Made by a program: the position numbers and the translations under genes
NCBI RefSeq assembly: GCF_002946835.1
Contig: NZ_CP026652.1
Coordinates: 5,704,001-5,768,000, forward strand
Source of the DNA: Streptomyces dengpaensis
GTDB lineage: Bacteria > Actinomycetota > Actinomycetes > Streptomycetales > Streptomycetaceae
Direction of reading: 5' to 3'
Length of the DNA stretch: 64,000 nucleotides
The notes under the pieces: generated by a model
Database searches by the model: none
What the model was told of the DNA's origin: nothing
What the model saw: only the letters and a program-made list of their open reading frames with translations
Part shown: piece by piece, positions 54,126 to 61,481 of the stretch
How the letters are laid out: the number at the start of each line of letters is the position of its first letter
How positions within the stretch are numbered: position 1 is the first letter of the stretch

Positions 54126-55100
54126 TTGACCATTCCAACGAGGAAGGCACGGCCGCCGCACGTGAGGGACACACGAGAGAGCCGGCTGCTCCTGGTGCTG
54201 CTGATCGCCATCGCGTTCGCACTGATCACGGTGGACATCCGCGGCGGGCAGGACTCACCGGTCGACGGTGCCCGCCAGGCCGCCGCGACGGTCTTCGGCC
54301 CGATCGAGAACGGGGTGTCGTCCGCGGTCGACCCCGTCGGCAACGCCGTCGCGGCGATCCGTGACTCGGGCGACCGGCACGATCGCATCGCCCAACTCGA
54401 ACACGACAACGCCGCGTTGAAGGCGAAGCTCGGCAGCGACGACCGCGACCGCAGCCGCCTCAAGCAGCTCGACAAGATGATCAGGGTGGCGGGCGAGGGC
54501 CAGTACGGCATCAAGGGTGCCGAGGTCATCGCCATAGGCGCGGCCCAGGGCTTCTCCTGGACCGTCACCATCGACGTCGGCGCCAACGACGGTGTCAAGC
54601 GCGACATGACCGTACTGAACGGCGACGGCCTGGTCGGGCGCGTCACCACGGTCGGCCCGAACACCGCCACCGTGCTGCTCGCCAACGACCCCGACTTCAC
54701 CGTCGGTACGCGGATGGAGGCGACCGACGAACTCGGCTTCGCCTCCGGCCAGGGCGACCGCCCGCTGCGGGTCGAACTGCTCAACGGCAAGGCCAAAATC
54801 AAGAAGGGCGACCGTCTGATCACCTTCGGCTCGCAGGCCGACAAGCCGTTCGTGCCCGGAGTCCCGGTCGGCGTCGTCTCCCGCGTGGATCCCTCCGGCG
54901 GCGATCTGACCCGCACGCTCTACGTCAAGCCGTTCGTCTCGTTCACGAGGCTCGACATCGTCGGCGTCGTCGTCGAAGCACCGGACAAGGACCCGCGGGA
55001 CACCGTGCTGCCACCCAAATCCAAGCCGACGCCCACACCGACGGTGACCGTGACGGTCACCCCCTCGGAGTCGGCGCCCGTCGACGGCGACGAGTCCTAG
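54126..55100 (+). CDS. mreC: MreC, rod-shape-determining protein
   Basis: A protein of about 324 residues. One N-terminal membrane helix (LLLVLLIAIAFALITVDI), a coiled coil (HDRIAQLEHDNAALKAKLGS), then the two beta barrels of the MreC fold (GFSWTVTIDVGANDGVKRDM and GDRLITFGSQ), and a Pro/Thr-rich tail. It links MreB to wall synthases outside the membrane. Two starts are possible: TTG 54126 or GTG 54162 (MRDTRESRLLLV). The latter gives the commoner N-terminus, although GGAAGG is 14 bases away. mreD follows after 15 bases. Confidence 0.95.
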   Translation: MTIPTRKARPPHVRDTRESRLLLVLLIAIAFALITVDIRGGQDSPVDGARQAAATVFGPIENGVSSAVDPVGNAVAAIRDSGDRHDRIAQLEHDNAALKAKLGSDDRDRSRLKQLDKMIRVAGEGQYGIKGAEVIAIGAAQGFSWTVTIDVGANDGVKRDMTVLNGDGLVGRVTTVGPNTATVLLANDPDFTVGTRMEATDELGFASGQGDRPLRVELLNGKAKIKKGDRLITFGSQADKPFVPGVPVGVVSRVDPSGGDLTRTLYVKPFVSFTRLDIVGVVVEAPDKDPRDTVLPPKSKPTPTPTVTVTVTPSESAPVDGDES

Positions 55101-55115
55101 GAGGAGCTGAATCCC

Positions 55116-55787
55116 ATGCGTTTCAACCGGATGCTGCTCTCCACCACCCTCGTGGTCGTCGCCCTGGTGATCCAGGTCAGCGTGCTCGCCCGACTCCACC
55201 TCCCGGGCGCCGTCCCGGACCTGGTGCTCCTGACCGTGCTGGCCCTCGCCATGGTGTACGGCCACGTCAGCGGCGCCCTCATCGGCTTCGGCGCGGGACT
55301 GCTCGCCGACCTCGCCCCACCCGCCGACCACGCCGCCGGGCGCTACGCCCTCGTGCTGTGCGTCATCGGTTACCTCGCGGGCCTGGTGAAGCCGGAGAAC
55401 GGCCAACTCAGGTCCGCGACCGGGCCGATGGCCGTGGTCGTCGTCGCCGCGATGGGCTCCACCCTGCTGTACTCCCTCGTCGGCGCCCTCGTCGGCGACA
55501 CCGCGGCCCGCCATGTGGGCCTCGGCAACCTGCTGTTCACGGCCGCTCTGTACGACCTGCTGCTCGCGCCCTTCGTCGTCCCCGCGCTGATGGCCCTGGC
55601 CCGGCGCGCCGACAACGACCCGCTCGCCGAGAGCAGTACGTCCGCCAAGGCCCCGGACGTCTCCTCGGGCTGGCTGTCGTCCGGCACCGGGCTGCGCATC
55701 GGCCGCCAGCGCGGCGGGCTGCGCGTGAAGGCCACCAAGGCGCGCGTCGCCCGCGCGGGACGCATCAAGGGGGTCAAGCGACTGTGA
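55116..55787 (+). CDS. mreD: MreD, rod-shape-determining membrane protein
   Basis: A 223-residue protein with five to six hydrophobic helices in the first 165 residues (for example LVVVALVIQVSVLA and LVLLTVLALAMVYG), then a basic cytoplasmic tail rich in Arg and Lys. It works with MreC in organising peptidoglycan synthases. The ATG at 55116 has AGGAGC upstream. A short 12-bp tandem repeat starts just after the stop. Confidence 0.94.
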   Translation: MRFNRMLLSTTLVVVALVIQVSVLARLHLPGAVPDLVLLTVLALAMVYGHVSGALIGFGAGLLADLAPPADHAAGRYALVLCVIGYLAGLVKPENGQLRSATGPMAVVVVAAMGSTLLYSLVGALVGDTAARHVGLGNLLFTAALYDLLLAPFVVPALMALARRADNDPLAESSTSAKAPDVSSGWLSSGTGLRIGRQRGGLRVKATKARVARAGRIKGVKRL

Positions 55788-55789
55788 GG

Positions 55790-55826
55790 ACAGTGGTGAG
55801 AGCAGTCGTGCGGGCAGTCGTGCCGA
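55790..55826. repeat. Tandem array, 12 bp x 3, after mreD
   Basis: ACAGTGGTGAGA, GCAGTCGTGCGG and GCAGTCGTGCCG follow each other a few bases after the mreD stop. Confidence 0.65.
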
Positions 55827-55942
55827 GTTCACCTCAAGCTTCGCTCGTGTCACGGAAGTTGACCGACAACGGTGTCTCCACGCACAAGTTCGCCGGGTAC
55901 TCGTATGTCTCGTGCACACACTGAGAGGGGGAGGCAGCCGCA

Positions 55943-58234
55943 GTGACCAACATCCCCGAGACCGGTCGGACTCCACGGGTCCAGATCCGGCTCATCGTCA
56001 TCCAGATCCTCGTCCTCTCCCTCTTCGGCACCCTCGGCGGACGCCTCTGGTACCTCCAGATCCGCAACGGCGACGAATACGCCAAGGAAGCCTCCGGCAA
56101 CCACGTCCAGCAGGTCGTGCAGCCCGCCGTGCGCGGCTCGATCCTGGACGCGCGCGGCGTGCCGATCGCCGACAACGAGACCCGGCTCGTCGTCTCCGCC
56201 TCCCGCACCGATCTGCTGAAGATGAAGGACGACGGCAAGGCCGTCCTCACCAAACTCGCCGGTGTCCCGGGCGTAAAGCCCCAGGACGTCATGGAGAAGG
56301 TCCGCCTCTGCGACGCCAAGACGCCGCAGCCGTGCTGGAACGGCTCGCCGTACCAGCCGATCCCGATCACCGATGAGGCCACCCCCAAGCAGGCCCTGCA
56401 GATCCGCGAGCGCTCCGAGGACTTCCCCGGCATCACCGCCGAGCCGATGGCCGTGCGCCGCTACGCCGCCCCCGGCCAGGCCAACACCGCCCAGGTCCTC
56501 GGCTATCTCTCGCCCGTCACCGACGAAGAGATCACCCAGGCCAAGGACACCGACTCGCCCTACCTCCGCTCCGACCAGGTCGGCCGCAGCGGCCTCGAGC
56601 GCCAGTACGACAAGGAGCTGCGCGGCAAGGCGGGCGTCACCCGCTACGAGGTCGACAACCTCGGCCGCGTCATCGGCCAGGCCAAGAGTGACGAGGCCGA
56701 GGCCGGCGCCAACCTCGTCACCAGCATCGACGCCCGCGTGCAGCGGGTGGCCGAGTACGAGCTGAACGAGGCCATGAAGGAGGCCCGCAAGCAGTTCGAC
56801 GACAACACCAACGAAAACTACAAGGCGGACTCCGGAGCCGTCGTGGTGATGGAGGCCAAGACCGGCCGCGTCGTCGCCATGGCGTCCAACCCGTCGTACG
56901 ACCCGAACGCCTGGGTCGGCGGCATCTCCGGCAAGGACTACGCCCGGCTCACCGGCAAGAAGTCCAACTACCCGCTGCTCAACCGCGCCACACAGGGTCA
57001 GTCGGCACCCGGGTCCACCTTCAAGGTCATCTCCACCGCCGCCGCCGTCGAGGCGGGCTACGACTTCAACGGCCGCTACCCCTGCGGCAGCTCGTACTCG
57101 ATCGGCGGCCAGGTCTTCAAGAACTTCGAGTCGCAGAGCCACGGCCCGATCAGCCTAGGCCGCGCCCTCGAGGTCTCCTGCGACACCGTCTTCTACGGCC
57201 TCGCCCACAACGAGTGGAAGAAGGACGGGGGCATCAAGCCCAAGAAGGACGCCAAGGACTGGTTCTACAAGGCCGCCCACCAGTTCGGCCTCGGCAAGGA
57301 AACCGGCATCGACCTCCCCAACGAGGTCACGGGCCGCGTCCCCGACCGCGCGTGGAAGCAGGCCTACTGGAAGGCCAACAAGGACGCCTGGTGCAAGAGC
57401 GGCAAGAAGGACGGCTCGTACGTCGAGAAGATCGCGTACGAGAACTGCCTCGAAGGCAACCTGATGCGCGCCGGTGACTCCGTCAACTACTCCATCGGCC
57501 AGGGCGACACCCTCGTCACCCCGATTCAGATGGCCACGGTCTACGCGGCCATCGCCAACGGCGGCACCCTGTACGACCCGGCCGTCGGCAAGGCCGTCAT
57601 CAGCGCCGACGGCAAGAGCGTGCGGGAGATCAAGCCCAAGACACACGGCAAGCTGCCGATCAACAAGAAGACGCTCGCCGAGATGAACGAGGCCCTCGCC
57701 GGCGTCGCCACCCGCGGTACGGCCGCCTGGCGCTTCGGCGGCTGGCCGCAGGACGAGATCCCGATGCACGCCAAGACCGGTACCGCCGAGGTCTACGGCA
57801 AGCAGACCACCTCGTGGTTCACCACGTACACCAAGGACTACACGGTCGTCATGACCATCTCCCAGGGTGGTACGGGCTCCGGCGCCTCCGGCCCCGCCGT
57901 GCGCAACATCTACAACGCGCTGTACGGCGTCTCCGAGGACGGCGAGATCGACAAGTCGAAGGCCCTGCTGCCCACCCCGCAGAAGAGCCTGCCGAAGATC
58001 CAGACCGACGGCTCGATCGACGCACAGGCGATCTCCGAGTACCCGGCCAAGAAGAAGGCCGACGAGGACGAGCGGACCGGCGAGGACGAGCAGGCCGACG
58101 AGACGGACACCTCCGACCCGGCCGACCAGCAGCTGCCCGCGGGCACTTCGCCCTCGCCCACCGAGAGCAACCGCGACACCCGCAGGCGCACGGCCCGCCC
58201 GAAGAAGCGGCGGGGGAAGAGGATCCCGACATGA
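55943..58234 (+). CDS. mrdA: Penicillin-binding protein 2 (class B transpeptidase)
   Basis: A 763-residue membrane protein. N-terminal anchor (IRLIVIQILVLSLFGTLGG), PBP dimerisation domain with RGSILDARGVPIADN, then the transpeptidase domain: SxxK in SAPGSTFKVIS (about 357) and KTG in HAKTGTAEVYG (about 610). The C-terminus is a long charged Glu/Asp/Thr tail ending in a basic cluster. It crosslinks peptidoglycan together with the RodA polymerase. The GTG at 55943 has GGGGGAGG upstream. Its stop overlaps the ATG of a 13-codon frame (ATGA), which in turn overlaps the rodA start. Confidence 0.96.
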   Translation: MTNIPETGRTPRVQIRLIVIQILVLSLFGTLGGRLWYLQIRNGDEYAKEASGNHVQQVVQPAVRGSILDARGVPIADNETRLVVSASRTDLLKMKDDGKAVLTKLAGVPGVKPQDVMEKVRLCDAKTPQPCWNGSPYQPIPITDEATPKQALQIRERSEDFPGITAEPMAVRRYAAPGQANTAQVLGYLSPVTDEEITQAKDTDSPYLRSDQVGRSGLERQYDKELRGKAGVTRYEVDNLGRVIGQAKSDEAEAGANLVTSIDARVQRVAEYELNEAMKEARKQFDDNTNENYKADSGAVVVMEAKTGRVVAMASNPSYDPNAWVGGISGKDYARLTGKKSNYPLLNRATQGQSAPGSTFKVISTAAAVEAGYDFNGRYPCGSSYSIGGQVFKNFESQSHGPISLGRALEVSCDTVFYGLAHNEWKKDGGIKPKKDAKDWFYKAAHQFGLGKETGIDLPNEVTGRVPDRAWKQAYWKANKDAWCKSGKKDGSYVEKIAYENCLEGNLMRAGDSVNYSIGQGDTLVTPIQMATVYAAIANGGTLYDPAVGKAVISADGKSVREIKPKTHGKLPINKKTLAEMNEALAGVATRGTAAWRFGGWPQDEIPMHAKTGTAEVYGKQTTSWFTTYTKDYTVVMTISQGGTGSGASGPAVRNIYNALYGVSEDGEIDKSKALLPTPQKSLPKIQTDGSIDAQAISEYPAKKKADEDERTGEDEQADETDTSDPADQQLPAGTSPSPTESNRDTRRRTARPKKRRGKRIPT

Positions 58235-58272
58235 CGACAGCGGCGACGAAGGTGCTGAGGATCCTGACATGA
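58231..58272 (+). CDS. 13-codon linking ORF between mrdA and rodA
   Basis: ATG at 58231 overlaps the mrdA stop (ATGA), and its own TGA at 58270-58272 overlaps the rodA ATG (ATGA again). It would encode MTTAATKVLRILT. GAGGATC(C/T)(C/T)GACATGAC occurs at both junctions, so the piece looks like a tandem duplication of the original stop-start overlap. The first copy of GAGGATC lies 12 bases ahead of the mini-ORF start. Translation is plausible as a coupling relay but unproven. Confidence 0.45.
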   Translation: MTTAATKVLRILT

Positions 58273-59468
58273 CCGGAGCGAACAACTTCTCCGTCTCCGG
58301 GTACGGACCCGAGCGCGCGCGCTGGACACGACTGTTCGCCCGCGACTCGCTGGCCCGCCGCCTCGACTGGCCGATACTCCTGTCGGCCATCGCGCTCTCG
58401 CTGATCGGTACGGCCCTCGTCTACTCGGCGACCCGCAACCGCACCGAGATCAACCAGGGCGACCCGTACTACTTCCTCGTCCGCCACCTCATGAACACCG
58501 GCATCGGCTTCGCCCTGATGGTCGGCACGGTCTGGCTCGGCCACCGCACCCTGCGCACGGCCGTGCCGATCCTGTACGGCATCTCGGTCCTGCTGATCCT
58601 CATGGTGCTGACCCCGCTGGGCGCGACGGTCAACGGCGCGCACGCGTGGATCGTCCTGGGCGGCGGTTTCTCTCTCCAGCCCTCCGAGTTCGTGAAGATC
58701 ACGATCATCCTGGGCATGGCGATGCTGCTCGCGGCGAGGGTGGACGCGGGGGACAAGCCGTACCCGGACCACCGCACGGTGGTGCAGGCCCTGGGCCTCG
58801 CCACCGTCCCGATCCTGATCGTCCTGCTCATGCCCGACCTCGGCTCGGTCATGGTCATGGTGATCATCATCCTCGGCGTGCTGCTCGCCTCCGGCGCGTC
58901 CAACCGCTGGGTGTTCGGCCTGCTCAGCGCAGGTGCGGTCGGAGCGGTGCTGGTGTGGCGGCTCGGGGTGCTCGACGAGTACCAGATCAACCGCTTCGCG
59001 GCCTTCGCCAACCCCGACCTCGACCCGGCCGGCGTCGGCTACAACACCAACCAGGCCCGGATCGCCATCGGCTCCGGCGGCCTCTTCGGCACCGGCCTCG
59101 GCCAGGGCTCCCAGACCACGGGCCAGTTCGTCCCCGAGCAGCAGACGGACTTCGTCTTCACCGTCGCCGGCGAGGAACTGGGCTTCGTGGGCGCCGGCCT
59201 GATCCTGGTCCTGCTGGGCGTGGTGCTGTGGCGCGCCTGCCGTATCGCCCGCGAGACCACCGAGTTGTACGGCACGATCGTCGCGGCCGGCATCATCGCC
59301 TGGTTCGCCTTCCAGTCCTTCGAGAACATCGGCATGACGCTCGGCATCATGCCGGTGGCGGGTCTGCCGCTGCCCTTCGTCTCATACGGCGGCTCGTCGA
59401 TGTTCGCGGTGTGGGTCGCGGTGGGGTTGCTGCAGTCGATCAGGGTGCAGCGGCCCATGTCGGCGTAG
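58269..59468 (+). CDS. rodA: RodA/FtsW/SEDS-family peptidoglycan polymerase
   Basis: A 399-residue protein with about ten membrane helices. SEDS signatures include LGATVNGAHAWIVLGG, LQPSEFVKI, the PDLGSVMVM motif with the catalytic-type aspartate, and GLPLPFVSYGGSSM at the end. It polymerises lipid II in partnership with the PBP2 encoded upstream; in Streptomyces the homologue at this place is linked to sporulation wall synthesis. The ATG at 58269 is overlapped by the 13-codon linking frame, and GAGGATC is the ribosome binding site. Confidence 0.95.
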   Translation: MTGANNFSVSGYGPERARWTRLFARDSLARRLDWPILLSAIALSLIGTALVYSATRNRTEINQGDPYYFLVRHLMNTGIGFALMVGTVWLGHRTLRTAVPILYGISVLLILMVLTPLGATVNGAHAWIVLGGGFSLQPSEFVKITIILGMAMLLAARVDAGDKPYPDHRTVVQALGLATVPILIVLLMPDLGSVMVMVIIILGVLLASGASNRWVFGLLSAGAVGAVLVWRLGVLDEYQINRFAAFANPDLDPAGVGYNTNQARIAIGSGGLFGTGLGQGSQTTGQFVPEQQTDFVFTVAGEELGFVGAGLILVLLGVVLWRACRIARETTELYGTIVAAGIIAWFAFQSFENIGMTLGIMPVAGLPLPFVSYGGSSMFAVWVAVGLLQSIRVQRPMSA

Positions 59469-59484
59469 GGGGCTGCGGACTGGG

Positions 59485-59587
59485 TTTTCGCCCCCTCCGC
59501 CCCTGCCCGTCCCGTCCTTGGGGGCTGCCTGCCCCCCAACCCCCCTGTCGCGCTGACGCGCTCGTCCTCAAACTCCGGACGGGCTGA
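59485..59587 (-). repeat. Interspersed structured element, copy E (reverse orientation)
   Basis: On the minus strand it has the head CAGCCCGTCCGG, a GCGCGTCAGCGC hairpin, GGGACGGGC and the G-rich tail to GGCGAAAA. It starts 17 bp after rodA. Confidence 0.88.
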
Positions 59588-59591
59588 AAAC

Positions 59592-59671
59592 CAGCCCCTC
59601 CGGCGTTTGAGGAGCGGGGTTCGGGGCGGAGCCCCGGGTACGGGAAGGGCACGGGCGGAGGGGGCGAAAAC
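59592..59671 (+). repeat. Interspersed structured element, copy F, head-to-head with E
   Basis: CAGCCCCTCCGGCGTTTGAG head, shortened middle with GGGGTTCGGGG/GGAGCCCC, GGGAAGGGC and the GGCGGAGGGGGCGAAAA tail. With copy E it forms a large inverted repeat between rodA and the CYTH-CHAD gene. Confidence 0.88.
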
Positions 59672-59728
59672 ACGCCTTCCCCACCAGCCCAGAAACGATG
59701 CGCACTGCCATCCCGGCCCCTCGCGCAC

Positions 59729-59734
59729 TAGATT
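59729..59734 (+). promoter_or_regulatory. Candidate -10 box of the leaderless CYTH-CHAD gene
   Basis: TAGATT is exactly 6 bases upstream of the ATG at 59741, and no Shine-Dalgarno is present. Confidence 0.5.
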
Positions 59735-59740
59735 CAGGTC

Positions 59741-61276
59741 ATGGCGGACACAAAGCGCGAGATCGAGCGAAAGTACGAAGGTTCCGCAACCGGCGACGAC
59801 GCGGGACTGCCGGACCTGACCGGCGTCTCCGGGGTGTCGAGCGTCATCGACAAGGGCGTAGCCGAACTCGACGCCACGTACTACGACACCCCCGACCAGC
59901 GGCTCACCGCCGACTCCCTCACCCTCCGCCGCCGCACCGGAGGCGGAGACGCGGGCTGGCACCTCAAACTCCCCGTCTCCGAGGGCGTCCGCGACGAAGT
60001 CAGGGCCCCGCTCTCCGACACCGTGCCCGCCGAACTGACGGACCTCGTCCGCTCCCGCGTACGCGACGCCGAACTCGTCCCCCTCGTCCGCCTGCGCTCG
60101 GCCCGCGACATCCGCCACCTCGTCGACGCCTCCGGCGCCCTCCTCGCCGAGGTCAGCCTCGACCGCGTACGCGCCGAACGGCTCAGCGGGGGCGAGGGCA
60201 CCACCGAGTGGACCGAGATCGAGGTGGAACTGGCGGACGACGGCGACCCCGCCTTCCTCGACAAAGTCGAGGAGAAGCTCCGCAAGGCGGGCCTGACCCG
60301 CTCCACCTCGCCCTCCAAGCTGGCCAAGGCGCTGGGGGAGACGGAGCAGGCCGAGAAGACGGACAAGCGCGAGAAGCCCGCGACGGCCACCACCCCCGAG
60401 GAACCCGTCACCGCGGGCGACCACGTCCTCGCCTACGTCCGCGCCCAGCGCGACGCGATCGTCGAAATGGACCCCGCCGTCCGCCGCGACGTCTACGACT
60501 CGGTGCACCAGATGCGCGTCGCCACCCGCCGTATGCGCAGCACCCTCCGGTCGTACTCCAAGGTCCTGGACCGTGCCGTCACCGACCCCATCGGTGAGGA
60601 ACTCAAGTGGCTGGCGGCTGAGCTGGGTGTCGGCCGGGACCAGGAGGTACTGGCGGAACGCCTCACGGCCGCGCTCACCGAGCTCCCCCCGGCACTGGTG
60701 GCCGGCCCCATCGGCGACCGGCTGAACACCTGGGCCCACGCCGGCGGGTCCGACTCCCGGGGACTCATGATCGCCGTACTGGACGGGGAGCGGTACCTGC
60801 GGCTGTTGGAGACCCTGGACTCCCTGCTCGCGGATCCGCCGCTGCGCAAGGCGGCCGGGGGCGACCCGGAGAAGGTGCTCGGCAAGGCGGTCACGCGGAG
60901 CTTCGGCAAGCTGTCGGACCTGGTCGGACAGGCCCTCGACCTGTCGCCCGGCGCGGACCGGGACCTCGCGATGCACGAGGCCCGCAAGAAGGCCAAGCGC
61001 ACCCGGTACGCGGCCGAGGCGGCCGCCCCCGCCCTCGGTAAACCCGCGGCCGGTCTGGTCAAGTCGACGAAGTCCCTGCAAACCCTGCTCGGCGACCACC
61101 AGGACAGCGTGATGGCCCGCGAGACCTTGCGTGAACTCGCAGGTCAGGCGCATGAGGCGGGGGAGGACACGTTCACGTACGGCGTGCTGTACGGGCGCGA
61201 GGAGCAGCGGGCGGCGGAGGCCGAGGCGGCGCTGCCGGAAGCCTGGGAGGGGGTCAAGGGCAAGGCGGCGGTCTAG
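59741..61276 (+). CDS. CYTH-CHAD domain protein (probable polyphosphate-linked)
   Basis: A 511-residue protein. The N-terminal CYTH domain starts MADTKREIERKYEG with the ExExK-type EIERKY; YYDTPDQRL and TLRRRTGG are further tunnel motifs. A charged linker (EKTDKREKPATATTPEEP) leads to a CHAD domain from about residue 225, with VHQMRVATRRMRSTLRSYS and HEARKKAKRTRYAAE, the conserved histidine/basic helices that bind polyphosphate. CYTH proteins hydrolyse triphosphates. The start appears leaderless. GC-rich repeats follow the stop. Confidence 0.93.
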   Translation: MADTKREIERKYEGSATGDDAGLPDLTGVSGVSSVIDKGVAELDATYYDTPDQRLTADSLTLRRRTGGGDAGWHLKLPVSEGVRDEVRAPLSDTVPAELTDLVRSRVRDAELVPLVRLRSARDIRHLVDASGALLAEVSLDRVRAERLSGGEGTTEWTEIEVELADDGDPAFLDKVEEKLRKAGLTRSTSPSKLAKALGETEQAEKTDKREKPATATTPEEPVTAGDHVLAYVRAQRDAIVEMDPAVRRDVYDSVHQMRVATRRMRSTLRSYSKVLDRAVTDPIGEELKWLAAELGVGRDQEVLAERLTAALTELPPALVAGPIGDRLNTWAHAGGSDSRGLMIAVLDGERYLRLLETLDSLLADPPLRKAAGGDPEKVLGKAVTRSFGKLSDLVGQALDLSPGADRDLAMHEARKKAKRTRYAAEAAAPALGKPAAGLVKSTKSLQTLLGDHQDSVMARETLRELAGQAHEAGEDTFTYGVLYGREEQRAAEAEAALPEAWEGVKGKAAV

Positions 61277-61314
61277 AGGCGGTCCGCCGGTGCGGCGGGA
61301 AGGGGAGGCGCGGC

Positions 61315-61410
61315 GGCCCGGGACGTGCGGAGGCGAGGCAGGCCGGGCAGCGCGGAGCAAGGAGCGAGGCGGGCCGGGCAGTGCGGAGGCGAGGCGGCCC
61401 GGGCGGCGGG
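61315..61410. repeat. Imperfect tandem array, about 25-31 bp x 3, after the CYTH-CHAD gene
   Basis: Units start with GGCC(C)GGG at 61315, 61341, 61372 and about 61397, and contain GCGGAGGCGAGGC or a variant. They begin about 40 bp after the stop codon. Confidence 0.7.
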
Positions 61411-61481
61411 ACGGTGCGGTGGCCCTCTCCGACCGCGTTAGGCTAGACAGTCATCCCTGTCAGCTCACGAAGGTTCGCGAG

